A DNA stretch of 64,000 nt from Roseomonas gilardii subsp. gilardii (GCF_023078375.1 NZ_CP095554.1:2752001-2816000); one strand, 5' to 3'; positions 54,059-63,724 are shown, counted from the first letter of the stretch. Notes: a model not told the origin generated them from the sequence alone. Numbers and translations are program-made.

Positions 54059-54546
54059 TGCCGACCCATGCCGAAAAGAGGCTGCTCCGGTACACGCCGG
54101 AGCAGATGTTCGATCTGGTCGCGGATGTCGGCCGGTATCCGGAATTCCTGCCCTGGTGCGTGGGCGCGCGCGTCATCTCGCGGGACGAAGGGAAGCTGAT
54201 CGCCGACCTGACCATCGGCTTCAGGATGTTCCGCGAGACCTTCCGCTCCCAGGTCACGCTGGAACGGCCGGATCATGTCCAGGTCGAATATCTCAACGGT
54301 CCCTTCCGCTACCTGAACAACCACTGGCGCTTCCACCCCATGCCGCTGCCTGGCGGCGGCACCGGGTGCGAGGTCGATTTCTTCGTGGATTTCGAGTTCC
54401 GCTCCCGCCTGCTCCAGGCGGTGATCGGCACCGTCTTCGGTGAGGCGGTACGGCTGATGGTCCGGGCCTTCGAACGCCGCGCCATGGCCCTTTATGGCCG
54501 CCCCGGCGTGACCCAGCCGAGTGGCGAGCCGCAGCCGATCAGCTAG
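54058..54546 (+). CDS. Coq10/RatA-type START-domain protein
   Basis: Polyketide cyclase/START-fold protein of the Coq10 (ubiquinone-binding) and RatA group. The family pattern is seen in YTPEQMFDLVADVGRYPEFLPWC, and later in GPFRYLNNHWRF and VDFFVDFEFRSRLL. It has 162 residues. ATG 54058 shares one base with the lipA stop (TGATG), so it is translationally coupled. Genome position next to lipA is conserved in alphaproteobacteria, where it is believed to help respiration by handling ubiquinone. Confidence 0.92.
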   Translation: MPTHAEKRLLRYTPEQMFDLVADVGRYPEFLPWCVGARVISRDEGKLIADLTIGFRMFRETFRSQVTLERPDHVQVEYLNGPFRYLNNHWRFHPMPLPGGGTGCEVDFFVDFEFRSRLLQAVIGTVFGEAVRLMVRAFERRAMALYGRPGVTQPSGEPQPIS

Positions 54547-54677
54547 AAAGCCGCAGGAACAGCGCCTTACAGAAAGAAGCTGACCTTGTGAGGGATCGGC
54601 TCATGCGGCGGATTGATGCCGGGCATCAGGCTTATTGACTCGCCTGCGCCCGGCCTCCGGCGGCAGGCTTGCCCGCC

Positions 54678-55313
54678 ATGGAACCCTATATCCTCTATGG
54701 CGACCGCCGCTCCGGCTCCTGCACCGCGGAAATGGCCCTGGCCGAGATCGGCGCACCCGTGGAACTGCGCCCGGTACCGCTGGAAGGCGACCATCAGCTT
54801 TCCGATGAATACCGCAAAATCAATCCAATGGGCCGCATTCCTGCCATGATTCTTCCGGATGGAACGGTGCTCACGGAGAGCCTCGCCATCCTCCTGACCC
54901 TATCGGACCGGCATCCCGAGGCAGCCCTCCTGCCGCCGCCCGGCGATCCGGAACGGGCCTGGGCCCTGCGCTGGATGGCGCTCGCCGCCGGGGAATTCTA
55001 TCCGCATGTGACCCGGGCCGATTACCCGGAACGTTTCAGCGCCGACCCGTCCCACGCCCCCGCCATCCGTGAGCGGGCGCGCGAGATGGGGCGGGAGATC
55101 TGGCTTCTGGTGGAGCGGGAGGCGAGGCCGGACCCCTTCATCCTGGGGCCGCGCTTCTCGGCGGCGGATATCTACCTCTCCGTCCTGACCCGCTGGATGG
55201 GCGGGGAGGACTGGGTACCGGCCCATTGCCCCGGGCTGGAGGCCCTGACCCGTGCCGTGGCGGCCCGCCCGGCGGCGGGGTCCGTCTGGCGGAAGCACTT
55301 CCAGCCGGGCTGA
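54678..55313 (+). CDS. Glutathione S-transferase family protein
   Basis: Thioredoxin-like N-terminal domain (about residues 1-78, with INPMGRIPAMIL and the glutathione-binding LTESLAIL segment) and an all-helical C-terminal domain (about 85-205). The N-terminus YGDRRSGSCTAEMALAEIG places Ser or Cys near the catalytic position. It has 211 residues. ATG 54678 is the best start; a TTG three codons earlier is possible. It converges with cidB at a distance of 4 bp. The substrate is unknown. Confidence 0.92.
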   Translation: MEPYILYGDRRSGSCTAEMALAEIGAPVELRPVPLEGDHQLSDEYRKINPMGRIPAMILPDGTVLTESLAILLTLSDRHPEAALLPPPGDPERAWALRWMALAAGEFYPHVTRADYPERFSADPSHAPAIRERAREMGREIWLLVEREARPDPFILGPRFSAADIYLSVLTRWMGGEDWVPAHCPGLEALTRAVAARPAAGSVWRKHFQPG

Positions 55314-55317
55314 GCCG

Positions 55318-56013
55318 TCACCCCATCAGGGCAGCCACGCCCACCGCCACCAGCACGTTCAGCAGCCCCGCCAGCACCATCACCGTGCTGGCCACCGAAC
55401 CGTCCTGCGCCGAAAGCTGATAGGCCCGCCCGACCCCGGCGCCATGCGCGCCCATGCCCAGCATGGCGCCGCGCGCGAAGCCGCTGCGCAGGCGCAGCAG
55501 GCGGATCAGCACCGGCCCCACCGTGGCGCCGAAGATGCCGGTGATGGCCACGAAGCTGGCGGTGATGCCCGGGACGCCGCCGATCTCCTGCGAGGCGATC
55601 ATGGCGAAGGGCGTGGTCACGGAGCGGGGGAAGAGGCTCAGCTCCATGACCGGGGAGAAGTGCAGCAGATGCGCCAGCGCGGCGGAGACGGCCACGGACA
55701 GCAGGCTGCCCGCCAGGACCCCGGCCATCAGCACGGGCCAGTAGCGCCGGATCAGCGCACGCTGGTCATAGATCGGCAGGGCGAAGGAAATGGTCGCCGG
55801 CCCCAGCAGCGCCCCCAGCCAGGCCGTGCCGCCGAGATAGGTCCGGTAATCCGAATGGGCCAGCGGGATCAGCACCAGCAGGGAAGCCCAGGTGACCAGC
55901 AGGGGAGCGCTCCACCACGCCATGAAGCGGCGGTGCAGGGCGCGGCTGCCCGCATAGATCGCCAGCGTCGCCAGCAGCCAGGCCAGGGCGGCGAGGGGAT
56001 GCTCAGGCCACAT
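55318..56013 (-). CDS. LrgB/CidB-family membrane protein
   Basis: Polytopic membrane protein of the LrgB (CidB) family, partner of the small holin-like CidA/LrgA. About six helices, with the conserved RSVTTPFAMIASQEIGGVPG and the ITGIFGATVGP segment. ATG 56013 with AGGA eight bases upstream gives 231 residues; ATG 56022 is also possible. Both starts lie inside the end of the upstream cidA-like gene. The pair is thought to control murein hydrolase activity, cell death or export of overflow metabolites. Confidence 0.92.
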   Translation of the reverse strand: MWPEHPLAALAWLLATLAIYAGSRALHRRFMAWWSAPLLVTWASLLVLIPLAHSDYRTYLGGTAWLGALLGPATISFALPIYDQRALIRRYWPVLMAGVLAGSLLSVAVSAALAHLLHFSPVMELSLFPRSVTTPFAMIASQEIGGVPGITASFVAITGIFGATVGPVLIRLLRLRSGFARGAMLGMGAHGAGVGRAYQLSAQDGSVASTVMVLAGLLNVLVAVGVAALMG

Positions 56014-56470
56014 GCTGCCCATCCTGAAGCGCGTCCTCACGCGCCTCCGCCCGCTCCATGAAGCGGATGCAGAACTCCACCACCAGACCCGTCCCGGCCA
56101 TCACGACCAGCGTGCCGGCCACCACGGAGAGCAGCACCAGGAGGCCGTCGAGGCTGAGGAACTCGGCATGGTCCAGCAGGGCCAGCATGGGCGGCACGAA
56201 GAAGAGCATCAGGTGGTCCTGCAGCACCAGCGCGCCGCGGCGCAGGCTCTCCGGCTGCATCCGGCGGGAGGCGAGGAGAATCAGGACCACCCCCAGGCCC
56301 AGGATGGTGCCGGGCAGCCCGATCCCCGTCCGCTGGACGAACTGGCCGCAAAGCCAGGACACGAGGACGAAGAAGCCGAGCTGGAGCCACCAGCGCTTCT
56401 GGAACTCGTGTCGGAAAGGGCCTGCGAGATTGGCGGGAATGCTCATGATGGGGTCCGGGGCGGGGTCCAT
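56003..56470 (-). CDS. LrgA/CidA-family holin-like membrane protein
   Basis: Small holin-like protein with four membrane helices, from LGFFVLVSWLCGQFVQ to LVVMAGTGLVVEFCIRF; FFVPPMLALLDH is the usual loop. ATG 56470 gives 155 residues; ATG 56446 gives 147 and is as likely. The 3' end overlaps the CidB gene, so they are cotranslated. A perfect inverted repeat covers the region just before the start, and a LysR gene is divergent, as in the cidABR system of Gram-positive bacteria. Confidence 0.9.
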   Translation of the reverse strand: MDPAPDPIMSIPANLAGPFRHEFQKRWWLQLGFFVLVSWLCGQFVQRTGIGLPGTILGLGVVLILLASRRMQPESLRRGALVLQDHLMLFFVPPMLALLDHAEFLSLDGLLVLLSVVAGTLVVMAGTGLVVEFCIRFMERAEAREDALQDGQHVA

Positions 56471-56471
56471 G

Positions 56472-56492
56472 GTCCGGAAAAGAAATCCGGAC
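56472..56492. promoter_or_regulatory. Inverted repeat, probable operator between cidAB and its LysR gene
   Basis: GTCCGGA (56472-56478) and TCCGGAC (56486-56492) are perfect 7-bp arms with a 7-base spacer of A and G. The layout contains T-N11-A, the core LysR-box form. It lies directly upstream of the cidA start and 83 bp before the divergent LysR start. Confidence 0.65.
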
Positions 56493-56574
56493 GTCAGAAC
56501 CCCAGAATAGGGAGCGCCGCAGCATACCCAAAATGAATTGCTGGAATTCTGTCCATTCCGATGCAGAATAAGAT

Positions 56575-57462
56575 ATGGACCTGCGCACCCTCCGGGCCTT
56601 TGTCGAGGTCGTGCGGCGCAACGGCTTCTCCGCCGCCAGCCGCGAGATCTTCGCGAGCCAGCCCACCGTCAGCAAGGCCGTCCGCCAGTTGGAGGACGAA
56701 CTCGGCCTCGGCCTGTTGCACCGCCTGCCCCACGGGGTGCGGCCCACGGAGGCCGGGGAGGTCGTGCTGCGCCATGCCCAGGCCATGCTGGCCAGCCGCG
56801 AGACCATGCTGGCCGAGCTGGACGCGCTGCGTGGCCTGACGCGTGGCCATCTGCGCCTGGGGCTGACCCCCTTCGGCAGCGCCGCGCTCTTCGCGCCGCT
56901 GGTGGGGCGCTTCCGGGCCGCCCATCCGGACATCACCATCGCCCTGCTGGAACAGGGCTCGCTCACCCTGTCGGAAGCCGTGCTGGGTGGGGAGATCGAG
57001 ATGGCCATGGCCATCCTGCCGATCGCGGCCGGGCTGGAATGGCAGCCCGTCTGGGACGATCCACTGGTCGCCCTGCTGCCGGAAGGCGATCCGCTCGCCG
57101 GGCGGGCGGCGATCCGGCTGGAGGAACTGCGCGACCGGCCGCTGATCCTCTTCGAGACCGGCTTCGCGCTGAACGAGGTGATCCAGCGCGCCTGCGCCGC
57201 CCGCGGCTTCACCCCGCGCGAGGCGGCGCGCAGCGGGCAGAGCGACTTCATCACCGCCCTGGTGGCCTCCGGCCTGGGCGTGGCACTGCTGCCGCGCCTG
57301 ATGGTCGCCCCGCGCGCCCCGCTCTCCATGCCCGTGGCACTGGTCGAGGAGCCCGATTTGCGCTGGCAGTGCGGGCTGATCTGGCGGCAGGACGGCGCGC
57401 TTTCTCCGGCCGCCAGGGCCTGGCTGGAAATGGTGCGGGCGGCCCTGCCGCTGCGCCGCTGA
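56575..57462 (+). CDS. LysR-family regulator, divergent from cidAB
   Basis: LysR regulator of 295 residues. The helix-turn-helix is at residues 1-60 (MDLRTLRAFVEVVRRNGFSA, then SQPTVSKAVRQLEDELG). The effector domain covers about residues 88-290, with LRLGLTPFGSAALFAP at its start and DFITALVASGLGVALLPRL toward the end. The gene is divergent from cidAB with 104 bp between starts. By position and by comparison with CidR it is the likely activator of the pair; acetate or pyruvate overflow would be a plausible signal, which is inference. Confidence 0.93.
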   Translation: MDLRTLRAFVEVVRRNGFSAASREIFASQPTVSKAVRQLEDELGLGLLHRLPHGVRPTEAGEVVLRHAQAMLASRETMLAELDALRGLTRGHLRLGLTPFGSAALFAPLVGRFRAAHPDITIALLEQGSLTLSEAVLGGEIEMAMAILPIAAGLEWQPVWDDPLVALLPEGDPLAGRAAIRLEELRDRPLILFETGFALNEVIQRACAARGFTPREAARSGQSDFITALVASGLGVALLPRLMVAPRAPLSMPVALVEEPDLRWQCGLIWRQDGALSPAARAWLEMVRAALPLRR

Positions 57463-57539
57463 TCCGGCGGGCGAGGGGATGACGCGATGCGACATCCCTG
57501 CCAACGTCCGCGCCGAAGCAGTGTCAGGAGTCCGCGCGC

Positions 57540-58607
57540 ATGGTCCATGCCCCGCCCCGCCCGCCCGCCGGTGCGCCCCCCGTCCGGATCAACCTCTATT
57601 CCGACACCCAGACCCGGCCCACCCCGGCGATGCTGGAGGCCATGACCCGGGCCGAGGTGGGGGACGACCAGTCCGGCAACGACCCGACCATCAACGCGCT
57701 CTGCGACCGCATGGCCTCGCTGCTGGGCAAGGAGGCCGCGGTCTTCCTGCCCTCCGGCACCATGTGCAACGTCATCGCCACGCTGGTGCACACGCGGCCG
57801 GGCGACGAGATCCTGGCGCATGAGACGGCGCATATCATCAACAGCGAGGGCGGCGCCCATGCCGCGCTGGGCGGGGTGCAGATCACCGGCCTCAAGGGCC
57901 CGCGCGGCATGTTCGACGCCGAGGCCGTCCGCGCCGCGATCCGCCCGCGCAACCGCAACGCCCCGCCGCAGACGATGCTGGAGGTCGAGCAGACCTCGAA
58001 CCATGGCGGCGGCGCGATCTGGCCGAAGGCGCAGCTCGACGCCGTGGCGGCGGTGGCGCATGAGCAGGGCTGGGCCACGCATATGGACGGCGCCCGGCTG
58101 CTGAACGCCTGCGTCGCCTCCGGCATCCCCGCCGCCGAGATGTGCGCCGGCTTCGACACGGCCTGGCTCGACTTCACCAAGGGCCTCGGCGCCCCGCTCG
58201 GCGCGGTGCTCTGCGGTTCGGAGGAGTTCATCGGCCATGCCTGGCGCTGGAAGCAGCGGCTGGGCGGGGCGATGCGCCAGGGCGGCGTCTGCGCCGCGGC
58301 CTGCCTCTATTCCCTCGACCACCATGTGGACCGTCTGGCGGAGGACCACATGAATGCCAGCGCCCTGGCGCGGGGCCTCCGGCAGGTCCCGGGCATCGAG
58401 GTCACCAACCCGGACACCAACCTGGTCTACTTCGACCCGCGCGGCGCCGGCTTCTCCCCCGCCGACCTGCAGACGGAGCTGCGCCGCCAGGGCATCCTGG
58501 TCAGCGCCCTGGCCGGCAAGATCCGCGCCTGCACGCATCTCGACGTGTCCTCGGGCATGATCGAGGAAACCCTGGCCGCCATCCGCGGCATCGTCGCCGG
58601 CCGCTGA
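57540..58607 (+). CDS. ltaE: Low-specificity L-threonine aldolase
   Basis: PLP enzyme of the beta-eliminating lyase group that cleaves threonine to glycine and acetaldehyde. Typical segments are NLYSDTQTRPTPAMLEAM, GKEAAVFLPSGTMCNV, LEVEQTSNHGGGAIWP, HMDGARLLNA and the PLP Lys in DFTKGLGAPLGAVL (about residue 215). The 355 residues are typical. ATG 57540 was chosen; the frame could be longer only without conservation. It follows the LysR gene after 77 bp and converges on the cinA-like gene. Confidence 0.94.
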   Translation: MVHAPPRPPAGAPPVRINLYSDTQTRPTPAMLEAMTRAEVGDDQSGNDPTINALCDRMASLLGKEAAVFLPSGTMCNVIATLVHTRPGDEILAHETAHIINSEGGAHAALGGVQITGLKGPRGMFDAEAVRAAIRPRNRNAPPQTMLEVEQTSNHGGGAIWPKAQLDAVAAVAHEQGWATHMDGARLLNACVASGIPAAEMCAGFDTAWLDFTKGLGAPLGAVLCGSEEFIGHAWRWKQRLGGAMRQGGVCAAACLYSLDHHVDRLAEDHMNASALARGLRQVPGIEVTNPDTNLVYFDPRGAGFSPADLQTELRRQGILVSALAGKIRACTHLDVSSGMIEETLAAIRGIVAGR

Positions 58608-58648
58608 ACGGCGCAGCCGGGGGGGGAGCAGTCCCTCCCGGCCCGGCC

Positions 58649-59137
58649 TCAGGCGGCGGCTTCGTCCAGCAGGCGGAGCGCCTCGGCCACGGTCGCGGCC
58701 CGGACGGCGCCGCGGTCGCCGGGGAAGACATGGCGCAGCGCGCGCACCGGCCGGCCCCGCCGGGCGAGGCCGAACCAGACCGTTCCCACCGGCTTGCCCG
58801 GCACGGCGCCGCCGGGGCCGGCGATGCCCGTCACCGACACGGCGAGGTCGGCGCCCGAACGCTCCAGCGCCCCTTCCGCCATGGCGCGGGCGGTCTCCTC
58901 GCTGACCGCGCCGGCGGCGGCGATCACCGGTGCCGGCACGCCCAGCATCGCCGTCTTGGCCTCGTTGGAATAAGTCACGAACCCCGCCAGCACCGTGGCG
59001 GAGGAGCCGGGGATGGCCGTCAGCGCGGCGGCGATCAGCCCGCCGGTGCAGCTTTCCGCCGTGGCCAGGGTCAGCCCCCGGGACTGGAGCCGTTCCAGCA
59101 GGCGTCCGGCCTGCGCCAGGGTTTCCTCGGGCAGCAT
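58649..59137 (-). CDS. CinA C-terminal domain protein (nicotinamide mononucleotide amidase type)
   Basis: Stand-alone CinA C-terminal domain, the form that deamidates nicotinamide mononucleotide in pyridine nucleotide salvage. The family signature is TLATAESCTGGLIAAALTAI (about residues 20-39), followed by GFVTYSNEAKTAMLGVP and SVTGIAGPGGAVPGKPVGTV. It has 162 residues. ATG 59137 shares a base with the pgpA stop (TGATG). The pairing with pgpA is common in proteobacteria. Confidence 0.94.
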   Translation of the reverse strand: MLPEETLAQAGRLLERLQSRGLTLATAESCTGGLIAAALTAIPGSSATVLAGFVTYSNEAKTAMLGVPAPVIAAAGAVSEETARAMAEGALERSGADLAVSVTGIAGPGGAVPGKPVGTVWFGLARRGRPVRALRHVFPGDRGAVRAATVAEALRLLDEAAA

Positions 59138-59592
59138 CACAGGACACTCCGCGCGATCGCCAGCACGGCGGCGGCGAGCGCCCCGGCCAGCACGTCGTCC
59201 AGCATCACCCAGACCGGCCCGTCGCGCCGGTCGGCCCAGCGGACCGGCGGCGGCTTCAGGATGTCGAAGAAGCGGAACAGGAGGAAGGCGGCCAGGACCC
59301 AGGGGAGCCCGGCCTGTGGCGCCAGGGCGGCCAGGGCAAAGCTCTGCCCGGCGGCCTCGTCCACCACCACCCAGGGCGGGTCGCTCTGCGCCCGGGGCAG
59401 GCGGCTGACGGCCAGCACCCCGGCCAGGGTGAAAAGCACCGCCGCCAGCATGCAGGGTCCGGGGCCGAGCCAGGCGAGGGGCAGGACCAGGGCCGAGCCC
59501 CAGGTGCCGGGCGCCGGCCGCAGCCATCCCACGCCGCCCATCGAGGCGACGAGCACCGCGAGGCGGGGAGCGGCCCGCAGCGGCGCGGTCAC
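59137..59592 (-). CDS. pgpA: Phosphatidylglycerophosphatase A
   Basis: Inner-membrane phosphatase that makes phosphatidylglycerol. The family pattern is APGTWGSALVLPLAW near the start, VVVDEAAGQ in the middle and FRFFDILKPPPVRWAD then VMLDDVLAG toward the end. Several membrane helices are present. The start is GTG 59592, giving 151 residues, near the usual 150-170; no ATG lies closer. It is coupled to the cinA-type gene downstream. Confidence 0.93.
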   Translation of the reverse strand: MTAPLRAAPRLAVLVASMGGVGWLRPAPGTWGSALVLPLAWLGPGPCMLAAVLFTLAGVLAVSRLPRAQSDPPWVVVDEAAGQSFALAALAPQAGLPWVLAAFLLFRFFDILKPPPVRWADRRDGPVWVMLDDVLAGALAAAVLAIARSVL

Positions 59593-59623
59593 GGGTGCAG
59601 ACAGGGGGTGGACCGGGGGACGG

Positions 59624-60476
59624 TCACGCCAGCCGGTCCAGGAAGGCGTCCAGGCGCGGGACGATCTCCGGCTCCTCCAGGAGTGGGGCATGGCCGGAAT
59701 GCGGATGGACCACGAGTTCCAGGTCCGGCTTCTCCCGCCGCATGCGGTTCACCGTGTCGGCCGAGAGGAGCTCGCTCCGCTCGCCCCAGACCAGCATGGC
59801 CGGCACGTTGCCCAGGCCGGAGAAAAGCGGGCCGAAATCCGTCACCGGCGCCTTGGCCTCCATGGCCTGCGCGATGCGGAGATCCCATCGCGGATGCAAC
59901 CGGCCATCGGGGCCGCGCTGATAGGTGCGCGCGGCGAGGCGCAGCCAGCCGGCCTCGTCCGCCACGGTGAGCTGCGGCAGCACCTTGCGGAGATACTGGG
60001 CCGCCTCGGCCTCGGTGGCGAAGGCCGGGTCCAGCCCCAGGAAGTCCCGCACCCGGCCCAGGCCGCCGCTCTCGACGCGCGGCCCGATGTCGTTCAGCAC
60101 CACCCCACGCAGCATGGCGGGCCGCTGGAGGGCCAGGAACATGGAAAGCAGCCCGCCGAAGGAGGTGCCCACGGTGACCACCCGGGGCATGCCGAGCGGC
60201 GCAGACATCCAGGATGTCGGCCAGGGCCTCGCGCGGGTCGTAGCGCCCGATCTCCTCGGCACGGTCGCTTTCCCCATGGCCGATATAGTCGAGCGCCACC
60301 ACGCGGCGCTGCCCCGCATGGCGCTCCGCCAGGGGGCCGAAGTCCAGCGCGTTCCGCCCGATCCCCGGCAGGCAGAGCAGCGGGGTGCGCGAGGCATCGC
60401 CCGCCCAGTCCAGCGCCGCCAGGGTGAATCCGTCGCGGCTGCGTATCCGGCGCTCCCGGGGGGCTTGCTCCGGCAT
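59624..60476 (-). pseudogene. Alpha/beta hydrolase, frame broken near residue 92
   Basis: Alpha/beta fold hydrolase. From ATG 60476 the frame reads through LLCLPGIGRNALDFGPLA and VVALDYIGHGESDRAEEI to ILDVCA, then loses register. The rest, from PLGMPRVVTVGTSFGGLLS (nucleophile Ser in GTSFGG) to HPHSGHAPLLEEPE (active His) and the stop at 59624, is in another frame. The shift fits a loss of two bases in a GC repeat within 60197-60204. Repaired, the protein has 284 residues with a full triad. It starts 2 bp after the lytic transglycosylase stop, so they are in one transcript. Confidence 0.85.
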
Positions 60477-60478
60477 GC

Positions 60479-62453
60479 TCAGGGGGCCAGCCAGCGGGCC
60501 AGGGGATGCGGCTGCTCACCCTCGCCGCCCAGGGCACGGTAGACGACCATGTTCTCGATCACGCGCTGCACGTAGTTCCTGGTTTCGGAGAAGGGGATCA
60601 GCTCCACCCAGTCGATCATGTCCACGCCGGTGGCCGCGCTGGGCGTGCCCGGCTCGCCATAGGTGGCCAGCCATTCCGCGACCCGGCGCGGCCCCGCAGG
60701 CCGCCGCCGCCAGGGCCGGGTTGTTGCCGAAGCGGGAGAGCTGGTCGCCCAGATAGATCGAGCCGAGCTTCATGTTGTGCGCCGGATCGCTGGTCAGCCA
60801 GCCGAACTGGTGCGGGATGCCGTTCTTGCGGGCCACCTCGGCCGCCGTGGTGGGCAGGAGCTGCATCAGCCCCCGGGCATTGGAGGGCGAGACCGCCTGC
60901 GGGTCGAAATTGCTCTCCTGCCGCGAGATGGCGCGGACCAGGGCCGGCTCCAGCCCGTCCGGCGTGGGGTAGGGGGTGGGCCAGCCCTCGGGCACCAGGG
61001 CCACGCCGTCGATGCCGGAGCGGCGGGAAACCCAGACCGCCTGGTCGGGGCGGCCGGTGCTGTTCGCCAGCCGCGCCACCAGCAGCCGCGTCCCCGCATC
61101 CGGTGACAGTTCCTCCAGCCGCAGCAGGAAGGGCAGCGCCCGCCTTTGCAGGCCGAGATCGGCCAGGGTGAGCACCGCCCGGGGAAGCTCCCGCTCCACG
61201 AAGAGCGCGGTCTGGCCGGGCGGCGGCGGCGCGGTGCCCGCGGCGCGGATGCGCTCCGCCAGCCGGGCGGGACTCTCATTCAGGGTGAAGGAGGCGAGCT
61301 GTCCGTAATAGGAGGTCGGCAGGCTGGCGGCGGCATTCCAGGCGGCCCTGGCCCCCGCCGCATCGCCCTGGGCGGCCAGGGCGCGGCCCTGCCAGTAGGC
61401 GGCGCGGGAGCGTGTGATGATGCTGGTGCTGTCCTCGGCCACCCGGCTGAAGTGGAGATGGGCGGTGGCGGGCTCGTTCAGGCGCCGCAGGGCGATCCAG
61501 CCGGCCAGGAACTCCGCCTCGCCACGCGCGGCACCCGGCCCGGGCTGCCCGTTCTCGGCCGCGACAGCATAGGCGGCGCGCGGCTCGTTCAGCCGGATCA
61601 GCTTGCGGGCGAGGACCTCGCGCTCCGCCCAGACCGCCCTGGCGGCTTCGGGGGGCAGGTTCCGTTGCAGCCGCGCGGCGCTTTCCCAGACGGTGGCGGC
61701 CTCGGCATCCCGGTCCCGCCGCCGCAGCCAGCGGGCCTGTTCCAGCAGCAGCCCCAGATCGGGCGTGCTCACCGCCGGCAGCAGCGCCTCGGCATCCGGC
61801 CGGTCCCCGGCCAGGGCCAGCCGGGCCGAGGCGGAAGGGCGGCGCGCCGGGTCGAGATAGGGCATCACCCGCGCCGCCGCGCCGGGTTCGCGGGCATAGG
61901 CCAGCCGGTCGAAGCGCTGCCAATGGTCCTCCGGCGTCAGCACCGAGGCGTTGCGGGCCAGGAAGCCGGGCTCCGCGACGGCATCGCCCGGCGCCTGGAC
62001 CCAGGCGGCGCGCAGCACCGGCGTGACCTCGCCCAGCCGTCCGGCGCGGTTCAGCGCATCGGCATAGCGCTGCGCGCCATCCAGGCTGCGCGGCGGGCGC
62101 TGCGCGAAGAAGCGCAGCGCCAGCGCATCGTCGGGGCTGGCGAGCAGCGCCTCCTCGGCGCGCTTCGCGATCAGGCCGGGCAGGGGCCAGTCCGGATTCG
62201 CCTCGATCCAGGCGACCAGCTCCTCCGCCGTGGCCTGGTCCTTGGCCTGAAGGCGAATCCAGGTGACCAGCTTGCGCACCATCGGATCGGCGGTGAGGGC
62301 GAGGCCCTGGGCCTCCACCATCCGGCCGGAATCCGCCATGGCCAGGGCCACGCGCCCGGCATTGCGCTGATCCTCCGGCGACCAGGGCTGCGCGGGAATG
62401 GATTGCGGGAAGGCGACGGTGGCGAGCAGCAGGGCGAGGGCGGCGCGGCGCAT
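60479..62453 (-). pseudogene. Soluble lytic murein transglycosylase, frame broken at the AYNAG motif
   Basis: Periplasmic enzyme that cuts peptidoglycan glycan chains. After a signal peptide (ALALLLATVAFPQSIPAQ) come alpha-helical superhelix repeats and the C-terminal SLT domain. The catalytic Glu is in ISRQESNFDP, followed by SNARGLMQLLPTTA. The next motif should read AAYNAGPRRVAEWL, but here GCCTGCGGGG stands where GCCTACAACGCGGGG is expected: five bases are missing at 60697/60698. The frame after that continues on the other register as RVAEWLATYGEPG to LARWLAP and ends at 60479. The repaired protein has 659 residues. It is divergent from dapA, a common arrangement. Confidence 0.9.
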
Positions 62454-62700
62454 GACACCGCCTTTACCCGAGCGCGGCCGCTTTGTCCCGCGGCGGGTTG
62501 TATCCGGCGCCGCTCGTTTCACGCCTGTTCCGTCCCGTCCGCGCCATCCGCCCCCTTCGCCAGCCACCCGGGCGGGCTTTGGCGCGGAAGCCGGCCCGCG
62601 CCGCCTTGTTCCGGGCCCGCCGGGCGCCTAGTTTCGGCACCTTCCCCATGCCAGCCGGCAGGGGGCGCGTTCTCGCCTGCCTTTCCAAGGATCAGCCGCC

Positions 62701-63579
62701 ATGTTCAAGGGCTCCCTCGTCGCCCTGGTCACCCCGATGACGCGCGAAGGAGTCCTGGACGAGAAAGCCTTCCGCGACCACGTCGAATGGCAGATCGGGG
62801 AGGGCACCCAGGGCTTCATCCCCGTCGGCACCACAGGCGAGAGCCCGACCCTCTCCCATGCCGAGCATGACCGCGTGGTGGAGCTCTGCGTCGAGGTTTC
62901 CGCCGGCCGCGTGCCGGTCATGGCCGGCGCCGGCTCCAACAGCACGGCCGAGGCGATCCGCCTGACCCGCCATGCCAAGGAAGTGGGCGCGGATGCCGCG
63001 CTGGTGGTCACGCCCTACTACAACAAGCCGACGCAGGAGGGGTTGTACCGCCACTTCATGGCCATCGCCGATGCGGTGGACCTGCCGGTGGTGATCTACA
63101 ACATCCCGCCACGCTCGGTGGTGGACATGAGCGTCGAGACCATGGCGCGGCTGGCGAAGCACCCCAATATCGTGGGGGTGAAGGACGCCACGGCGAACCT
63201 CGCCCGCCCGCTGCACACCCGCGCCGCCTGCGGCCCGGATTTCTGCCAGCTTTCCGGCGAGGACCATACGGCGGTGGCCTTCCTGGCCGCCGGTGGCCAT
63301 GGCTGCATCAGCGTCACCGCCAATGTCGCCCCGCGCCTCTGCCGGGAGATGCACGATGCCTGGGCGGAAGGACGGGTGGCCGAGGCCATCGCCATCCAGG
63401 ACCGGCTGCTGCCGGTGCATGACGCGATGTTCTGCGAGACCTCGCCGGGCCCGGTGAAATACGCCGCCAGCCTGCTCGGCTACGGCTCCGACCATTGCCG
63501 CCTGCCGCTCGCACCGATCGCGGAGGGCAGCCGTGGCCGGGTGCGTGAGGCGATGGTGACGGCGGGACTGCTCAACTGA
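62701..63579 (+). CDS. dapA: 4-hydroxy-tetrahydrodipicolinate synthase
   Basis: First step of the diaminopimelate/lysine branch, joining pyruvate and aspartate semialdehyde. Motifs are [15 protein letters not shown] (about residues 42-56), IYNIPPRSV with the active Tyr, the Schiff-base Lys in VGVKDAT (about residue 162) and [12 protein letters not shown]. It has 292 residues, the usual size. Its position next to smpB and a lytic transglycosylase is typical for alphaproteobacterial dapA and marks it as the housekeeping copy rather than the paralogue at 27.3 kb. Confidence 0.97.
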   Translation: MFKGSLVALVTPMTREGVLDEKAFRDHVEWQIGEGTQGFIPVGTTGESPTLSHAEHDRVVELCVEVSAGRVPVMAGAGSNSTAEAIRLTRHAKEVGADAALVVTPYYNKPTQEGLYRHFMAIADAVDLPVVIYNIPPRSVVDMSVETMARLAKHPNIVGVKDATANLARPLHTRAACGPDFCQLSGEDHTAVAFLAAGGHGCISVTANVAPRLCREMHDAWAEGRVAEAIAIQDRLLPVHDAMFCETSPGPVKYAASLLGYGSDHCRLPLAPIAEGSRGRVREAMVTAGLLN

Positions 63580-63724
63580 GGACGGCCCCCGGGGCGCAAC
63601 CCCCGGGATGCCAGGAGCGTGACGGCCCGGGGCTCACCGGCCCGGGGCCGGGCCACGCGATGACAGGAAAGGCCGGTGCCCGGCCCGCCGCGCGGGCGGG
63701 GGCCGGACCCCGGGGACGGACAGC

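Noticed and set aside
58610-58648. A G-rich/C-rich hairpin between ltaE and the cinA-type gene
   Set aside because: The arms match only with a bulge and a mismatch, so there is no good support for a terminator.
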